From Aquanectria penicillioides (Eukaryota; Ascomycota; Sordariomycetes; Hypocreales; Nectriaceae): DNA of 64,000 nucleotides. Positions within the stretch are counted from its first letter, which is position 1; each line of letters begins with the position of its first letter. Positions 22,901-34,894 of this stretch are shown here, one piece after another. Made by a program: the position numbers and the translations under genes. The notes under the pieces were generated by a model. That model was not told the DNA's origin. It searched no databases and was given only the letters and a program-made list of their open reading frames with translations. The DNA lies in the NCBI GenBank assembly GCA_003415625.1, contig PYIU01000002.1, positions 4,340,001-4,404,000 on the forward strand. The letters run 5' to 3'.

Positions 22901-24327
22901 TGATTGACAAGAGCTAGTCAAGCGTGTGGACGACCGGACCACACCCTTGGCTGGGTCCTTTTCCCAGTCCCTCGAATGGGTGGAACAATTGGAGCCTTGG
23001 AGGAGCCTTGGAGGGGTTTTGGGACAGCCTCGAGGTGGCTCGGAGGGGTGGAGGGTTCGCAACACGCGTGGGCAATCGACTCCCGCTCCTGCACGTGCCA
23101 CATCATGCCCAGGGCGTCTCCGCCTCCCCACCTCGCCCACTTCGGGGCCGGCGGAGACCCACTATCCACCGTAGGAGATTTCCATCTCGACTACCGACAT
23201 CCAAAGAACAAGACCCTTGCAAATTGCTGCCGCCCCATCGTCTGCGCCTGCGCCGCGTCCGCACTCCCCGAAATCATCGTCGAGGAAGTGGCACCGGAGT
23301 TATTGCGTTGGCTATCTACCGGTACTTGTATTGGCAAGTACCACGTACTTTGCATTCAGCCAGGTACACGATGCCGAGACCAAGTGTTGGTGACGAGCGA
23401 CGGACCATGAACGGTGAGTTCCCTCCCAACCATCCAATGACCCAAGGCACCCTCAAGAGTCAGTGCTCAGGTATGGTTTGTGCCGGGGCTGGGAAATAGG
23501 AAGCAATCAGTTTCGGTTTCGGCTCCGACCTATCGTCTAACCAAGGCATGACTTCGCCTCCTCTTTCATAGATTGATGCCTTGACGACCTACAACTGGCC
23601 TGTTGCACTGGCTACGATCGCACGAGCTTGACCCTCCTGAGAGTCTCCACCCTAATGCCACCTTTCACTATAACCACGAGGAGGAAACTCCGGGGTTGCG
23701 GGCCGGGAGCTCATGCATGTTCTAGCTCTCAGCCGGAGACAGGCCCCAGGAGCGGTTGTTCCCATTCTGCACTGCCCAACCCTGCCTCGCGGTTGGCTTT
23801 GCCTGTATGATGATCTTCTCCAAACGCCCATGTTACACTGCGGTGTTTAGGTGCATTCAGACCAGCCCTCGGATAATCAGACAGGCAGTCTTCCTAACGA
23901 GTCTCTGCCACCGTCTCCCGGCGCGGCTAGTTAGTGGCTAGCCCGCATTCACCTCTCAGACCTGCCACCGTGGTGCTGCAGTGCGCCTCAAACCATACCT
24001 GTGCCTGCCCGCCAGGTCTACAATGGACCGCCATTTTGGGCTTCCAGCATGCACTGGTGCGCCAGCTCCGGCCTCTCCCGCTGCAACCTCCACGGTCCGT
24101 CTCCGCCGCGGGTCGCATTAGATCACCAGCTCTTGGGAATTTCCCGGCCTTGACACTCGCTGTCCAGTCTACCTACTGGCCTGTACAGACATTGTCCTAC
24201 CCCTATTGAGACTGACAATCGCTGTAAGCTGCTGCACCCCCTTTCACTCCCTGCCTAGTATCTAATTTTTTTCCCCTCCCTATATGACAGATCAAAGGGC
24301 ATTGATCATCATGTTTTGTCCTGTACT

Positions 24328-24748
24328 ATGTCGGCCGTTTCCAATCCACAGAAGCAACTAAAAAATATTGACAACTTGGAAAACGTCATAATCAGTCGCG
24401 TCACACCTGGAAGGTCGCAAGATGTCTTGTGAGTAGTCTCAACTGCGTCATCGCAATGTACTTATAGGCTATCAAACTAGCCGTCTTGCTTTTTCTCATG
24501 GGCTCTTCCCATGCGCTCTCCGGCCTCTAGGTTCACCGAGATACAAAAGCGCCGACTGGAGTCTGCTGAGGCTGCCGAGACTGTCCTATTCACGTTCTCC
24601 ATAGCCCCGATTATTGAGTCAGTACATCATCGAGGTCAAGTTTCTTTGGTGAATGGATCAGATTTCAGCTGTTTAATACACAACCATTTCTTATGCCGTT
24701 GTTAGGTTCCATGATTTCTTCTGCCAGGCGGGCAGGAATGCAAAATGA
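24328..24748 (+). CDS. Candidate small three-exon gene, hypothetical
   Basis: Proposed exons 24328-24428, 24531-24617 and 24706-24748 give 76 residues. Intron 1 (102 bp) runs from GTGAGT to CTCTAG and intron 2 (88 bp) from GTCAGT to GTTAG; both joints keep the frame. The product starts MSAVSNPQKQLKNIDNLEN, has a charged helical middle (EIQKRRLESAEAAE), then a short hydrophobic stretch, and ends CQAGRNAK. I do not recognise it. Two canonical introns in phase within an otherwise empty region are the only support, and chance is possible. It could also be the surviving part of a longer gene. Confidence 0.3.
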
Positions 24749-25298
24749 CATCCGACGAACCACAGTCGCCCTATTGTGAGATGGCGAGGTCACGGTCATT
24801 CAAGGACCCCTTCCTAAAGGACCCTACATCAATGTGAGACAGACCGCTATCCACTCTCTGCATCCAGACCACTTCCTATGGTCACGATGACTCTTTTTTT
24901 TTTTTTCGAGATGGGGCTTGGGAAGGGGTTTTTTTTTCCCCAATAGGCTGTTTCTTCTCTTTATTTCCCAGGATTTCCCATTGTCCCAGCTTGTGATGAC
25001 AACGCAAGTCATCGCGGTCCCGTCACTGCATCACAGAAAGAAATTGCCACGAGGCAATATGAAAGCCATAGGTTAGGCTACCATAGCCACTTCGCCTCGG
25101 ACACGTTGCGGGGCAGTGTTTTCGACACCCGCACCTCGCCGGTCCCTGCCCAAGACAAGGGCCGGTCCACTAATTGTTTTGTTGGCCCACCAGTTCGAGT
25201 GGATTTGCTCCATGTTAGCGGCCAAGGGGGATCTGCTCGCCAGCACTCGGAATAAAAATGGCAAACATTGCCGATTGCGATCTTTTGGCACCAAGGCG

Positions 25299-25313
25299 CC
25301 CCCCCCCCCCCCC
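25299..25313. repeat. C15 homopolymer
   Basis: Fifteen consecutive C in non-coding DNA. Confidence 0.85.
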
Positions 25314-28169
25314 TGGTTGGGTTTAGCAATCCCCTCTGTGGCACCGTTGCTTAACGCTCTCGCGGCGTTTCGCTCGTGAAAACATCGTGTATTGCGCGTG
25401 TGCCGCAAAGGCACGGTTTCATGGCAGCCAGGTAGCGGATAGTCATGGGCCTGGGGTCGTCGGCCTTGCTTCTTCTTCTTTGCTTTTCTCCGTGCTTCCC
25501 CGAAGGTTGACACTCGCAGACTCAGAATGGCTGTTTTCCTTCCATTCAATACATAACCTATTGGCCATGGCTTCTCAGCGGCATTTGAACTCGTACGACG
25601 GTTTTGTCCGATACAGTGCCCGAAAAGAACATATTTCCTTGACAACTTCGGTACCGGCTCGAGGGGGTTTGTTTCGTGCCGCCCCTTTGCTTCTTCGAAT
25701 CGCAAGCTCAGGTCCCCCCCGCCAGTGTCCAGCCTTCTGCACCGGGCAGGCATTACAAAGCAACACCCCTCCCCCGTCCTGATGCTTTGTCTCCTGAGAG
25801 ACACAACAACCAGCGGTCAAGCCGGGTGGCATCTCGCATTGCATCGAGAACGTGTTGATGACATCGCTGGTGCAGGACGCCAGGGCCGGTCGATGCCCTA
25901 TGACCAGCCGGGGCTCAAGCTGCATGGAACCATGGCTGCATAGTGAGGTGACGCCACGCCCAGATCGGAATTGGATCTCTGACCGCAAGCAACAGACAAC
26001 CTGGGCCATCCCAAGAAAATTTCCGAGGGACCCTGGACTGCCTAAGACAGGTCAAGCTTTGTCATTTTCTACAGGTCACTTGCATTTCGAATTGGCTCAA
26101 TGGGCACCACGACGTCATTCGTGCAGTTAGGTGCGACTTGCCATGACCGCCCCGCAGCAGGAATCGTCCCCTTGGGATGAAATTCCATTGCCAGAACTCC
26201 CAAGTTGTTACCAGCCCGGAAGTGCCTACACCATTTCTAGTACAGCCCACTACCGTTTTCCTTTTCCCCATTTAATTAGTAGACCCCGGGTTCAGCTACC
26301 ATGCTGTAGCCGATCTTCTCCAAAGCTAGCTTGAGCCCAACATAAGCCCCCACGTCTACGAAACTGTTTCCCCCACGTCTCGAGATCTAGACTCGGGCAG
26401 GTTACCAAGCGATGATTCCCATATCGTTTTTCTGCATCATGGCTGCAGCTGCGGTCGAGACAAGAGGACATCGCCTAAGCACGAGGAGGTGTCATCTCTC
26501 TTCCCCAACTGACTTCACCGTCTCATTTGCAGTCTCAGCCCTCCATTCGTAAACCATGCAAGTTGCGGTTGGTCATTGGGTCACCCCTCTCCTCTCATAG
26601 GCCATGCATAGACCCTGACCAATCCTTTGGTCATTGCCAAGGGACCAGAAATACAAGCCAAGTTTGGTTTCCTCTCGAATGGGATTTGAGTTACCTGTGG
26701 CTAGCCATGCCCTTGTCCGGCACCGGCCACGGGGAAGCCTTGCCGGGATATGCAGGTACAGATGGGCTGGCATCACAGGTTGAATCAAGTCCAGGATCCC
26801 TTCGCTGGCAACGCCACCGCCAGTTAGTCTGAGGGGGGCATTGATAGCGTGAAATGAATGCACTGTTAAAGCTATTCTGGCCGGGTCATATGGACGGAAG
26901 AGACTGAGTGGGTTGCTTTCTTTTGCCTACACCGATCCGTCTCCTCCTGACCAAGACTAAGTATCCCGGCAGACCGCGCCGTCGATGGGTCGACCTGAAA
27001 CAAATTTACTGGGTGAAATAATTTTTAACATCAGATATATGCCACAACCCTACACCATGGGTGGGAAGAGGAAACGAGGCGTCCATGGTATAGGGTAGGT
27101 CGCATTTTGGACGGATTGTGTTGGCCTGACCGTGTTGTTGTTTTTGTTATTGTTTTGCGAAGTTTCAGAGAAATTCTGGCCTATCCGTCTCGTAGTAAAA
27201 TACGATAATATGCTGTTCCATATCTATGGGTCAATCATGCAGCGCTCTCGGGAAAAAATGCATGTTTCATCATAGGGATGAACGGTCTCAGTGGAATAAC
27301 AGGTACACCTGCACCTACATAAGTAGGTGGAAGGGTGAATAGACCCCAACTTATTCAACAGTGTGAAAAGCATTAATAACGAGACCGATAGGTTTTCCCC
27401 TTCTCCACAGGCCATCAAGTGATTCAGAATGCGAACGATCAAGTTCATATCGGGATACTGGCCCATCATTGCAGCGATTGAGGTGTGAAACACTCCATAT
27501 TGAGACTACTATCTCACTCATGAAATAGGCTCACAACCAGCAATAGCATCATTGAAAGACATTCTGGATGAGCACACGATCCAGATACAAGACAGGCGGT
27601 CAGCGGTCAGATCATTCAATGGAGGACTTGAATTTCTTGATCCCGACCATGTATCCAAGAGGGTGACGTCGTTGCGGACCTGGCAGCCATGTCACGCATT
27701 GCGACGATTGCGACGATCGCGACTCCTGACACAATATTGCCCAGCGCGGTCACCCACCACGGCCTAGCAGACACGAAAGAGAAGGGACTCATCGTTATCG
27801 TGCTCAGATAGACATGTTGAACTGAAGGACATCGGGGTACGCACTGTGAGCCGCGCAATATGATGCGTAGCGATGCACAGTGTGGACATACCCCACCACT
27901 AACAACACTGTGCCCCAGTAATGGCCGCCAATGGATTTGTCGGCTGACGGCTCCGGCCTTGTGGCCCAACTCTCTCGCTGGCAAACGGAACGTCTGAGAG
28001 CTCAGGGAAAAGTAGCAGATGAGCTGAAGGAGAGCGACTCTCGTTTCTCACTTGACAGCATCCTAATAAGCCAGCGCCTCAAGGGCCGACGCCAACAGCT
28101 GCCTGTCGTTGCGTATGGCGAGCCGCGGATCTCGTCCCTCCTCCCCGCCCATCCAACCCATGACCCATC

Positions 28170-29488
28170 ATGAGCGACCTGCAACGCGCCTGGGCTAAGG
28201 CCAAGCTGGGAATCCCAAGCGATGTATTCAACGAGCTAGATGAAGAGATGGAGATTGATCAGGTCTCCGAGTTGCCGGAACCAGCGGATGACGATTCATC
28301 CTCGGCATCATCAGCGTCATCGGTCTCGTCAACTGGCACAGTTATCCCATCGCCGAACCAGAAACTGTTTGCCCGCCCCCAAGGGTAGAATAAAGTTCTC
28401 CATGTCCTCGACTTACGCTGACGGTGTCTAGTTTTGCCCGAGGCAGGACACTCGAGCAGATTCCTTGGACGACTTATTTCGAGCGCGAGTTGACGCTGAA
28501 ATCCGAAAGTGACCCCGCAGTGGTTTATCATGCCTATCTAACATCGCCGGTGGACAAGGGTCCTTTGTTTGTGATGCACCATGGAGCAGGATCATCGGGA
28601 CTCTCGTTCGCTGTGGTTGCCAGCGAGATTCGGAAACGACTATCCTCAGCGGGTATCCTTGCCATTGATTGCCGAGGTCACGGCTCAACTGTTGCGCCTG
28701 ATGACAAGGAACTGGACCTGAGACTGGATACCTTATCCACCGATCTGTACGCCGTCATTCAACTGACCAAGATTGAAATGAACTGGAAAGAATTGCCTTC
28801 AGTAGTTCTGGTGGGACATTCGCTGGGCGGAGCTGTTGTCACGGACTTGGCCAAGACGGGCCAGCTGGGAACATCCCTTTTAGGTTATGCTGTCCTCGAC
28901 GTGGTTGAGGGCTCTGCTATCGATGCGTTGCAGAGCATGCATACATATCTATCTACAAGACCTCACGGATTTGCTACATTGCAGTCTGGGATCGACTGGC
29001 ATGTTCGATCGCGGACGATCCGCAACTCGGTTTCGGCCCGCACGTCAGTACCCGCGTTGCTGGTTTTCGACGAGAACATGGATCCAACACGGCCGTGGAG
29101 GTGGCGAACTAACCTGGGGGCAACGCAGCCGTTCTGGGAGGACTGGTTTGTGGGATTGAGCAAGAAGTTCCTCTCATCAAGAGGAGGAAAGCTGCTTCTG
29201 CTCGCAGGTACTGACCGGCTGGACACGGAGTTGACCATCGGTCAGATGCAAGGTATGGCATGATGATCTTCACCCTTTGCAGACAAGCATGATTTCTCGC
29301 TGCTTACACAAATATCATCAGGCAAATATGCTTTGCAGGTGTTCCCAGAAGCCGGGCATTTCATCCATGAAGACCTGCCAGAGAAGACGGCCATCTCACT
29401 GGTGGACTTTTACCGGCGGAATGACCGGAGTGCTCTGGTGCTACCTCCCAAAGTATCAGAGCTCATTAAGCAGGGGAAGAAAGTATAA
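28170..29488 (+). CDS. PPE1: Protein phosphatase 2A methylesterase 1
   Basis: Removes the methyl ester from the C-terminal leucine of the PP2A catalytic subunit, controlling holoenzyme assembly. Exons 28170-28384, 28432-29252 and 29322-29488 give 400 residues. Intron 1 (47 bp) has a weak GTAGAA donor but a CTGAC branch and TCTAG; intron 2 (69 bp) runs from GTATGG to ATCAG. Residues 1-70 are an acidic, Ser-rich N-terminal tail. The alpha/beta hydrolase fold follows: MHHGAGSSG oxyanion region, CRGHG, nucleophile Ser202 in VGHSLGGA, and His358 in PEAGHFIHEDLPEK. The catalytic Asp is expected between them. Length and motif order match the fungal family. It starts 1.5 kb upstream of the CFEM gene on the same strand with its own leader. 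Confidence 0.93.
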
Positions 29489-30974
29489 GACTCGCACATA
29501 CGATAGACGGAGTGAAGGATGACGGCCTGGTCTGGAGTGACGCGTCTTGCACTCATCATGAACGTTTGCAGGCTGGCACACAAGCCTCTGTGATTTGTAC
29601 AAGAGATCTCTTGGCTGCTTGGAACTGGCAAGGATGACGCGGAGGCATGCACGGCTGGCAGCGAGGGACTGGTCCCCGCGTCTGCAGCATGTCAGACGTG
29701 GACGTGGATGTGGACGTTGCGTTGAGATGGACCTCCATTTTGTTGCAAGTGTTTAGAATGGGGAATGGCTTTCATTTCGGATGAGCTATGAGCTCGTGGC
29801 TATCCCCGCCTTAGGGCGCCGGCCCCGGGGCCCCTGTGGAGTAGTATACCGTCGACCAAAGTATATACTGTATTGAACTGATGTTCAAAGAAGCCTAGAA
29901 GAAGTCAGCTTCGAATTAGGTTTCTGTCCGAGCGGCAGTTTCTTGGGCTGCGCCACCATCCATTTGGGTCCGTGAGATGTATGTACTAGTTCGTACCTAG
30001 GTAGTATGTGGGTAAGTATATGTAGGTGCATGCCGAGTCCCGAGATGACTACGGTCTGAACCTTGGACCTTAACAGGGATGGCTGCGTCTATGGAGAAAC
30101 GATGGCGTGAAGCAGAAAGCAAAAGGGGAGCCCTGTTTTGAGTCCATTGTTATGTTTTGCTGGGTTCAATTGAGCACCACTTGCGGTGTCACGAGTCTCC
30201 CGATGGCAGCTAATTGACTGTCTGTTATGTACCGCTCCCCTCTTCTCCCCCCCCAAACCAGAAATCTTCCAATCTCCCAACCCTTGCTCCCTCGTGGGTC
30301 TGCCCTCGTGGATGCCGTTGACATAGACGCCCGAATGGTATGGATCGTCGGCCCTATGAGCATCCCCCCAGGATCCAGGGCCATGTCCAAAGGCCCCAGG
30401 GCAAATCGGGCATGACAAGCCACCCGAGCGTGCAGCGCGTTTTGAGTTGCCAACGCTGGGCATTGCATGGGACGCTACGGAGCACCCTGCGGTTTATTGG
30501 CTCCGGCACAGAGACATGGCGCGGTTTTGCACTCTGTAGGGTGATGTGGACTTGGTGTGGATGATGCGGTTCCCGGGGTGCCGTCGTGGTGTGGGCCCTG
30601 CGCTGCTGGGTAGAAACATGTACATGCCTATCCGTACCGTCCACGTCCAGTAGTAGTGCCGGCTTGCAGGAGCTATTTTACCTGACGACCACGGGGAGCT
30701 CGCATTCGGAGCAGAGCTCGCGCTTCCCTTCCCCTTGAAGCTCGTCTGCTGACCACTACTCTCAATACGGACCCGGCTGAAAGCCAATTCAAAACATTAA
30801 ATTAAAAGCGCCTCCCGTCTCCTCTCTAGACTTTGTAATCTCCTTCTCGACGACTCTCTATCTCTCTATCTCTCTTACTCTCTTACTCTCTTACTCTCTC
30901 GCTGTCTCTCTCCCGCTCTCTCTGTTGCCCTCTTCGCAAAGATCCCGTTGCCATCGCAATAGGCTGTCTCCACA
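29489..30974. other. Intergenic region, PPE1 3' flank and CFEM-gene promoter
   Basis: No gene seen. A perfect TACCTAGGTA palindrome lies at 29994-30003. A long pyrimidine tract (30838-30935) directly precedes the CFEM gene. Confidence 0.6.
30838..30935 (+). promoter_or_regulatory. CT-rich core promoter/leader of the CFEM gene
   Basis: A nearly continuous CT tract including three copies of CTTACTCT, ending about 40 bp before the ATG. Such tracts commonly mark transcription start regions of highly expressed filamentous-fungal genes. Confidence 0.6.
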
Positions 30975-31652
30975 ATGAAGTCGTCCGTCTTCTCCCTTGC
31001 CCTTGTCGCCGGCCTGGCTGCCGCCCAGACCGACAAGATCCCCAGCTGTGCGGTAAGTTGAAAAGCCGATTACCGGAAGCCTTCCCGTTCCTGCCCTGAG
31101 TGCGATGTGGTGCTACGTTGCGCATCGCTTCTGGGCGGCAGTTTTGACCCCAAAGTGAAGAAACAAGGTTGGTCGGCGCAGTTGGCTAATTCGGACTGTC
31201 GGTGTCTCTAGACCGAATGCATTTCCAAGTACACCACTGGAAGCCAGATCGCCGGCTGCGGCCAGACCGACGTCAAGTGTATCTGTAGCAACAGCGACTT
31301 CCTCAGCGGCATCGCCTGCTGTCTCGCCGGCGCGTGCGACACCTCCGGCCAGGAGTCTGCCGTCAAGTACGCCAAGTCCATCTGCTCGGCTGCCGGCGTG
31401 AGTGTTCCCGACCAGGTCGTGTGCACGGCGACCAGCGCCGCCAGCTCCAGCAAGGCAACTTCAACTGGCGCTTCGACCGGTGCCTCGACCGGTGCCTCGA
31501 CCCCCGCTGCCAACACGACTCCCGCCGCGACCGCTGCCACCACCGGAGCCAAGAGCGCCGCCACCTCCACCACCTCTGGCAACGCCGCTGCTGGTATGGA
31601 CACCGCTGGCGGTCTGCTGGGTGCTGTTATGGCTCTCTTCCTCGCTCTGTAA
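30975..31652 (+). CDS. CFEM-domain GPI-anchored surface protein
   Basis: Exons 30975-31052 and 31212-31652 (159-bp intron, GTAAGT to CTCTAG) give 172 residues. Residues 1-18 are a signal peptide ([18 protein letters not shown]). The CFEM domain covers about 20-100: [21 protein letters not shown] with the expected Asp, then GIACC, GAC, SIC and VVC. A Thr/Ser/Ala-rich stalk follows with [12 protein letters not shown] repeats, probably O-glycosylated, then a Gly/Asn/Ala GPI site (near NAAAGMD) and a hydrophobic C-terminal tail. CFEM proteins act at the cell surface in haem/iron binding, adhesion, or as effectors; which applies here is unknown. Codon usage is strongly C-ending and the leader is CT-rich, suggesting high expression. 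Confidence 0.92.
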
Positions 31653-32677
31653 AGCTCTCTAATAAAAGAGAAGAGAGCGGGTGTGCTGGGGTAAACATGG
31701 ACAAGGGTCGGAGCTGGGATGTGAATCTGGATGTCATGGGGTCAATGCGAGTCTCCATGGATGCTGTGCCGAACAACTGAAGTTGAGCCCCGGGAATCAA
31801 AGGACAATATTCCCTTCCGAAGATGCGGTTGGCACATGTACTTAGCGTTCTAATCTCTGTATGTTTTCTATACGGTTGCTGCAAAGCCACCCATTAATCA
31901 TGAACTGGACGTTGTTACGATACCAATTGAGACGAGCCGTGCGGTCAGGATTGTGTTGTGGCCTGGGTGACATCACCTGTGGATAGAGCAGGTGGAGATT
32001 TTGCATGCCAGCAATCCATATGCCCTGTAGGGCTGTCAATGGCTCTCTGCGCTGCGTGCAAGCGCACCAGCTTAGTGAGGCTGATGATATTTCATCGGGA
32101 GTGGTAGCACACCTCACATGCCAGGCGGGCCGTTGTAAGACCAGTGTCGTCATAGCTACCGCTTGCGTACCACTGAAGATGCAGCTGTGACCATAGCTCA
32201 GCTCTTGTGCATCTGGCACTCAGGGGCATGTCAGCGATGAGGCTCCGGCGCTGTCGGAAAACTTGGGAAGCAATCGGCAACGTCAACAGCTACGGAGTGG
32301 AAGACAGCATCGACTTTCCTAGTTGAGGCCTCCTGGTGGTGATTTCGCGCTCTTGTTGAAATGAGGAGCTGCCATTCTAGACCGATCCAATAACAATTCA
32401 AGCCACAGGCTAAATGAGGACCAACGGGATTCTTACCGGGGAGAGGAATTTGGCCCAGCGGGACCCACCACGCTGTGCTGGACGGCTTCCCAACCTGGGC
32501 CACACACCGTGCACCTGCCCAAAAAAAACCCAACCCCACCAACGTCACTGAAACGAACCCCCACCAATCTCACGGTTCTGGCCCATGTGAACTCGCCGAC
32601 GCAACTCCTTCTGACTTTGTCTTCCCACCATCTTTCGCATTTACGACTTCTGGCCCTCGCCCATCGACGACTTCAGA
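31653..32677. other. Intergenic region, CFEM 3' flank and RPE1 promoter
   Basis: An AATAAA-like element follows the CFEM stop at about 31660. No other gene or repeat was recognised. Confidence 0.6.
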
Positions 32678-33657
32678 ATGGCCCCAAAAGCAATCATCGC
32701 ACCTTCCATTCTCTCCGCCGACTTTGGCAACCTTGGCCATGACTGCGCTCGCACCATGGAGCAGGGCGCCGACTGGCTGCACGTCGACATCATGTAAGTG
32801 GCATGCTTCTTCCACCGCCAGCCATAATGTGATGCTCACTTCGTCCCAGGGATGGCCACTTCGTCCCAAACATCACCTTTGGCCCCCCCGTCGTTGCAAA
32901 GATCCGCGGCCACGTCGAGAAGCCCACCGAGAACCACGGACGAGGCACATTCGACTGCCACATGATGATTGCTGAGGTAAATGCCTCTAGCCCCCCACAT
33001 GGGTTGGAGGGTTGTTGTATGGCATGGAATATACGGCTGACGATGGTTAAATAGCCCAAGAAGTGGGTCAAGGAATTCAAGAAGGCCGGCTGCGATCTTT
33101 ACTGCTTCCACTACGAGGCTGCCTTCTCCAGTGCCGCCGAGAACCCCGAGGACACGACCGAGGAGAAGACCAACCCCAAGGCCCTCATCCGATATATCCA
33201 TGACCAAGGACTGCTTGCTGGCATTGCTATTAAGCCCGATACTTCTGTCGATGTGTTGTGGGAGATCCTGGAGAACTCTGATGAGAAGGAGCGACCTGAC
33301 GTATGATATCCATATTAATGGACCCTTTCGAGAGGGGAGCTTATCGAAGCTCTTAAACCAAGGAGATGATTGCTAATACATGGTGAATAGATGGTTCTGA
33401 TCATGACTGTCTACCCCGGATTCGGTGGCCAGAAGTTCATGGCCTCGGAGCTCCCCAAGGTGCAGGCCCTGCGAGAGAAGTACCCCGAGCTGAACATTGA
33501 GGTGGATGGTGGTCTCGGACCTGGTACCATCGACCAGGCCGCCGATGCTGGTGCCAATGTCATCGTTGCTGGCAGCGCCGTCTTTGGTGCCAAGGACCCG
33601 GCTGAGGTTATCTCTCTGCTTCGACAGTCGGTTGACGAACGCAAGGCCAGGATCTAG
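32678..33657 (+). CDS. RPE1: Ribulose-phosphate 3-epimerase
   Basis: Interconverts ribulose-5-phosphate and xylulose-5-phosphate in the non-oxidative pentose phosphate pathway (cytosol). Exons 32678-32793, 32850-32976, 33055-33300 and 33391-33657 give 251 residues; the introns are 56, 78 and 90 bp with GTAAGT, GTAAAT and GTATGA donors. Motifs of the (beta/alpha)8 fold in order: APSILSADF at the N-terminus, WLHVDIMDGHFVPN with the catalytic Asp and metal-binding His, [38 protein letters not shown] with the second catalytic Asp, and a phosphate-binding VAGSAVFG. The insert [15 protein letters not shown] is typical of fungal forms. The gene is complete and unremarkable. Confidence 0.96.
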
Positions 33658-34894
33658 TGTTGAGGATGGATATATGGGATATAAATAGGTGGACGGAAAT
33701 ATAGACTGGGAGTTGGGCGGTGTGATATGAGCTGATGACAATACAAGAAAAAAAGTTGACTAATACCCTATTTCTCGAATTCACGTTTCTAGATTGGAAG
33801 CGGCAGAATGAAATATTCATCTTATCAGTTGAGGATCATCGTCTGTCTCCTGGGCGGATGGTAACGAACCAATTGGCGAGGTGATAGGGCTAGTCAATCA
33901 AGGACACGGGGGTTTGGCGCATTCACATGTCTGTGATGAATGATGGGGCTCCTAGTAAAGTGAGCTCATGAGGAAAAGAGATGGCCGCTTGGGACAAGCC
34001 GATTCTTTTTCTCGGACATGTCTTCTCAACCGCAAGCCTCAGCCGATTGATGCAGGAAAGGATGAGGAAGCGTTTCAACACTTGACCGATTCCTGCATCG
34101 ACAGCTGGGATGGTCAACCATCTCGTATGAGGACCAATGCACAATGCTCTCTACCGCCTGTTGAGGAATGTGTCCGGGCCTGCGTGAGGATGACTTGACA
34201 CTTAGGTAGATAAAGGAGCAGCCCCTAGCCAATGCCAGTTACGCGTCTACGTGCATAAATGGAGTCGATGGTGAGATGCCATAGTACATGTTACACACAT
34301 CAGAGAGAGTGGTGACTCAGTCGATTCATGATAGTTGTGTGAGTGGAGATCAACCACACACTTTGAACTTGCATGGGCTTTGGCCTGAGGCTGGGCTGAG
34401 GCTCGAGGTTATGGAGCACAGGTGCCGACCTACCTAGGTAGGTACAGCGAGAGTGCGAGAGTGGACTTGCGCTGAGGGCGGCATCGGTCTAAATCCAGTT
34501 GCCATCCGCCAATGCCACCCTCCTGCGAGCGCCTGTAAGAGCGTTGGTAACACACCACAACGCAACTACTTTATCCCACCAGCTATTGGCCACCTGGATG
34601 AAGAAAAAAAAGCCGAGGTGAAAAATTGATAAAGATAAAAATATCTTGTGTGTCAGACGTTGCAGTGCGGAAGGGCTTTTTCCTCTCTCTCGTTCGAGAG
34701 ACAAGGTACAAGGGCCCCCCGAGTCTCCAACCGCCCGTCGAATGGGTCGATTTCGGAACCAGAAATTTTTATAGATTGGCGACGTCAGCCCACCTTTGCT
34801 CCGGTTCGCGCCTCGCACTTTTCTTCCCAACTTTTCCATCTCTTGCGCTGCTCCCTCCCCGAAAGCCCGCAACAGCTCAATTGCATCCTCCAAC
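33658..34894. other. Intergenic region, RPE1 3' flank and TPA1 promoter
   Basis: A perfect TACCTAGGTA palindrome lies at 34431-34440, about 460 bp before the TPA1 start. No gene supported. Confidence 0.6.

Larger units (their letters stand above)
19362..28169. other. Long gene-poor region
   Basis: About 8.8 kb. Apart from a weak three-exon candidate at 24328-24748, I can support no gene. Contents: a G18 run at 19911-19928, a C15 run at 25299-25313, and short G/C-rich degenerate repeats at about 22665-22740 and 22985-23020. The left end is the promoter of the Zn2Cys6 gene (minus), and the right end about 27.9-28.17 kb is the leader of PPE1. Many overlapping open frames exist on both strands, but none shows a domain or consistent splicing. 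Confidence 0.55.

Noticed and set aside
22904..23499. Plus-strand overlapping frames of 168-191 codons
   Set aside because: Three frames are open together over the same GC-rich DNA, which reflects few stops in GC-rich sequence; no motif in any of them.
27224..27493. Minus-strand 89-codon frame with helical, Leu/Met-rich sequence
   Set aside because: No promoter or splice logic, no known domain, and the second half becomes Cys-rich and random. Probably chance.
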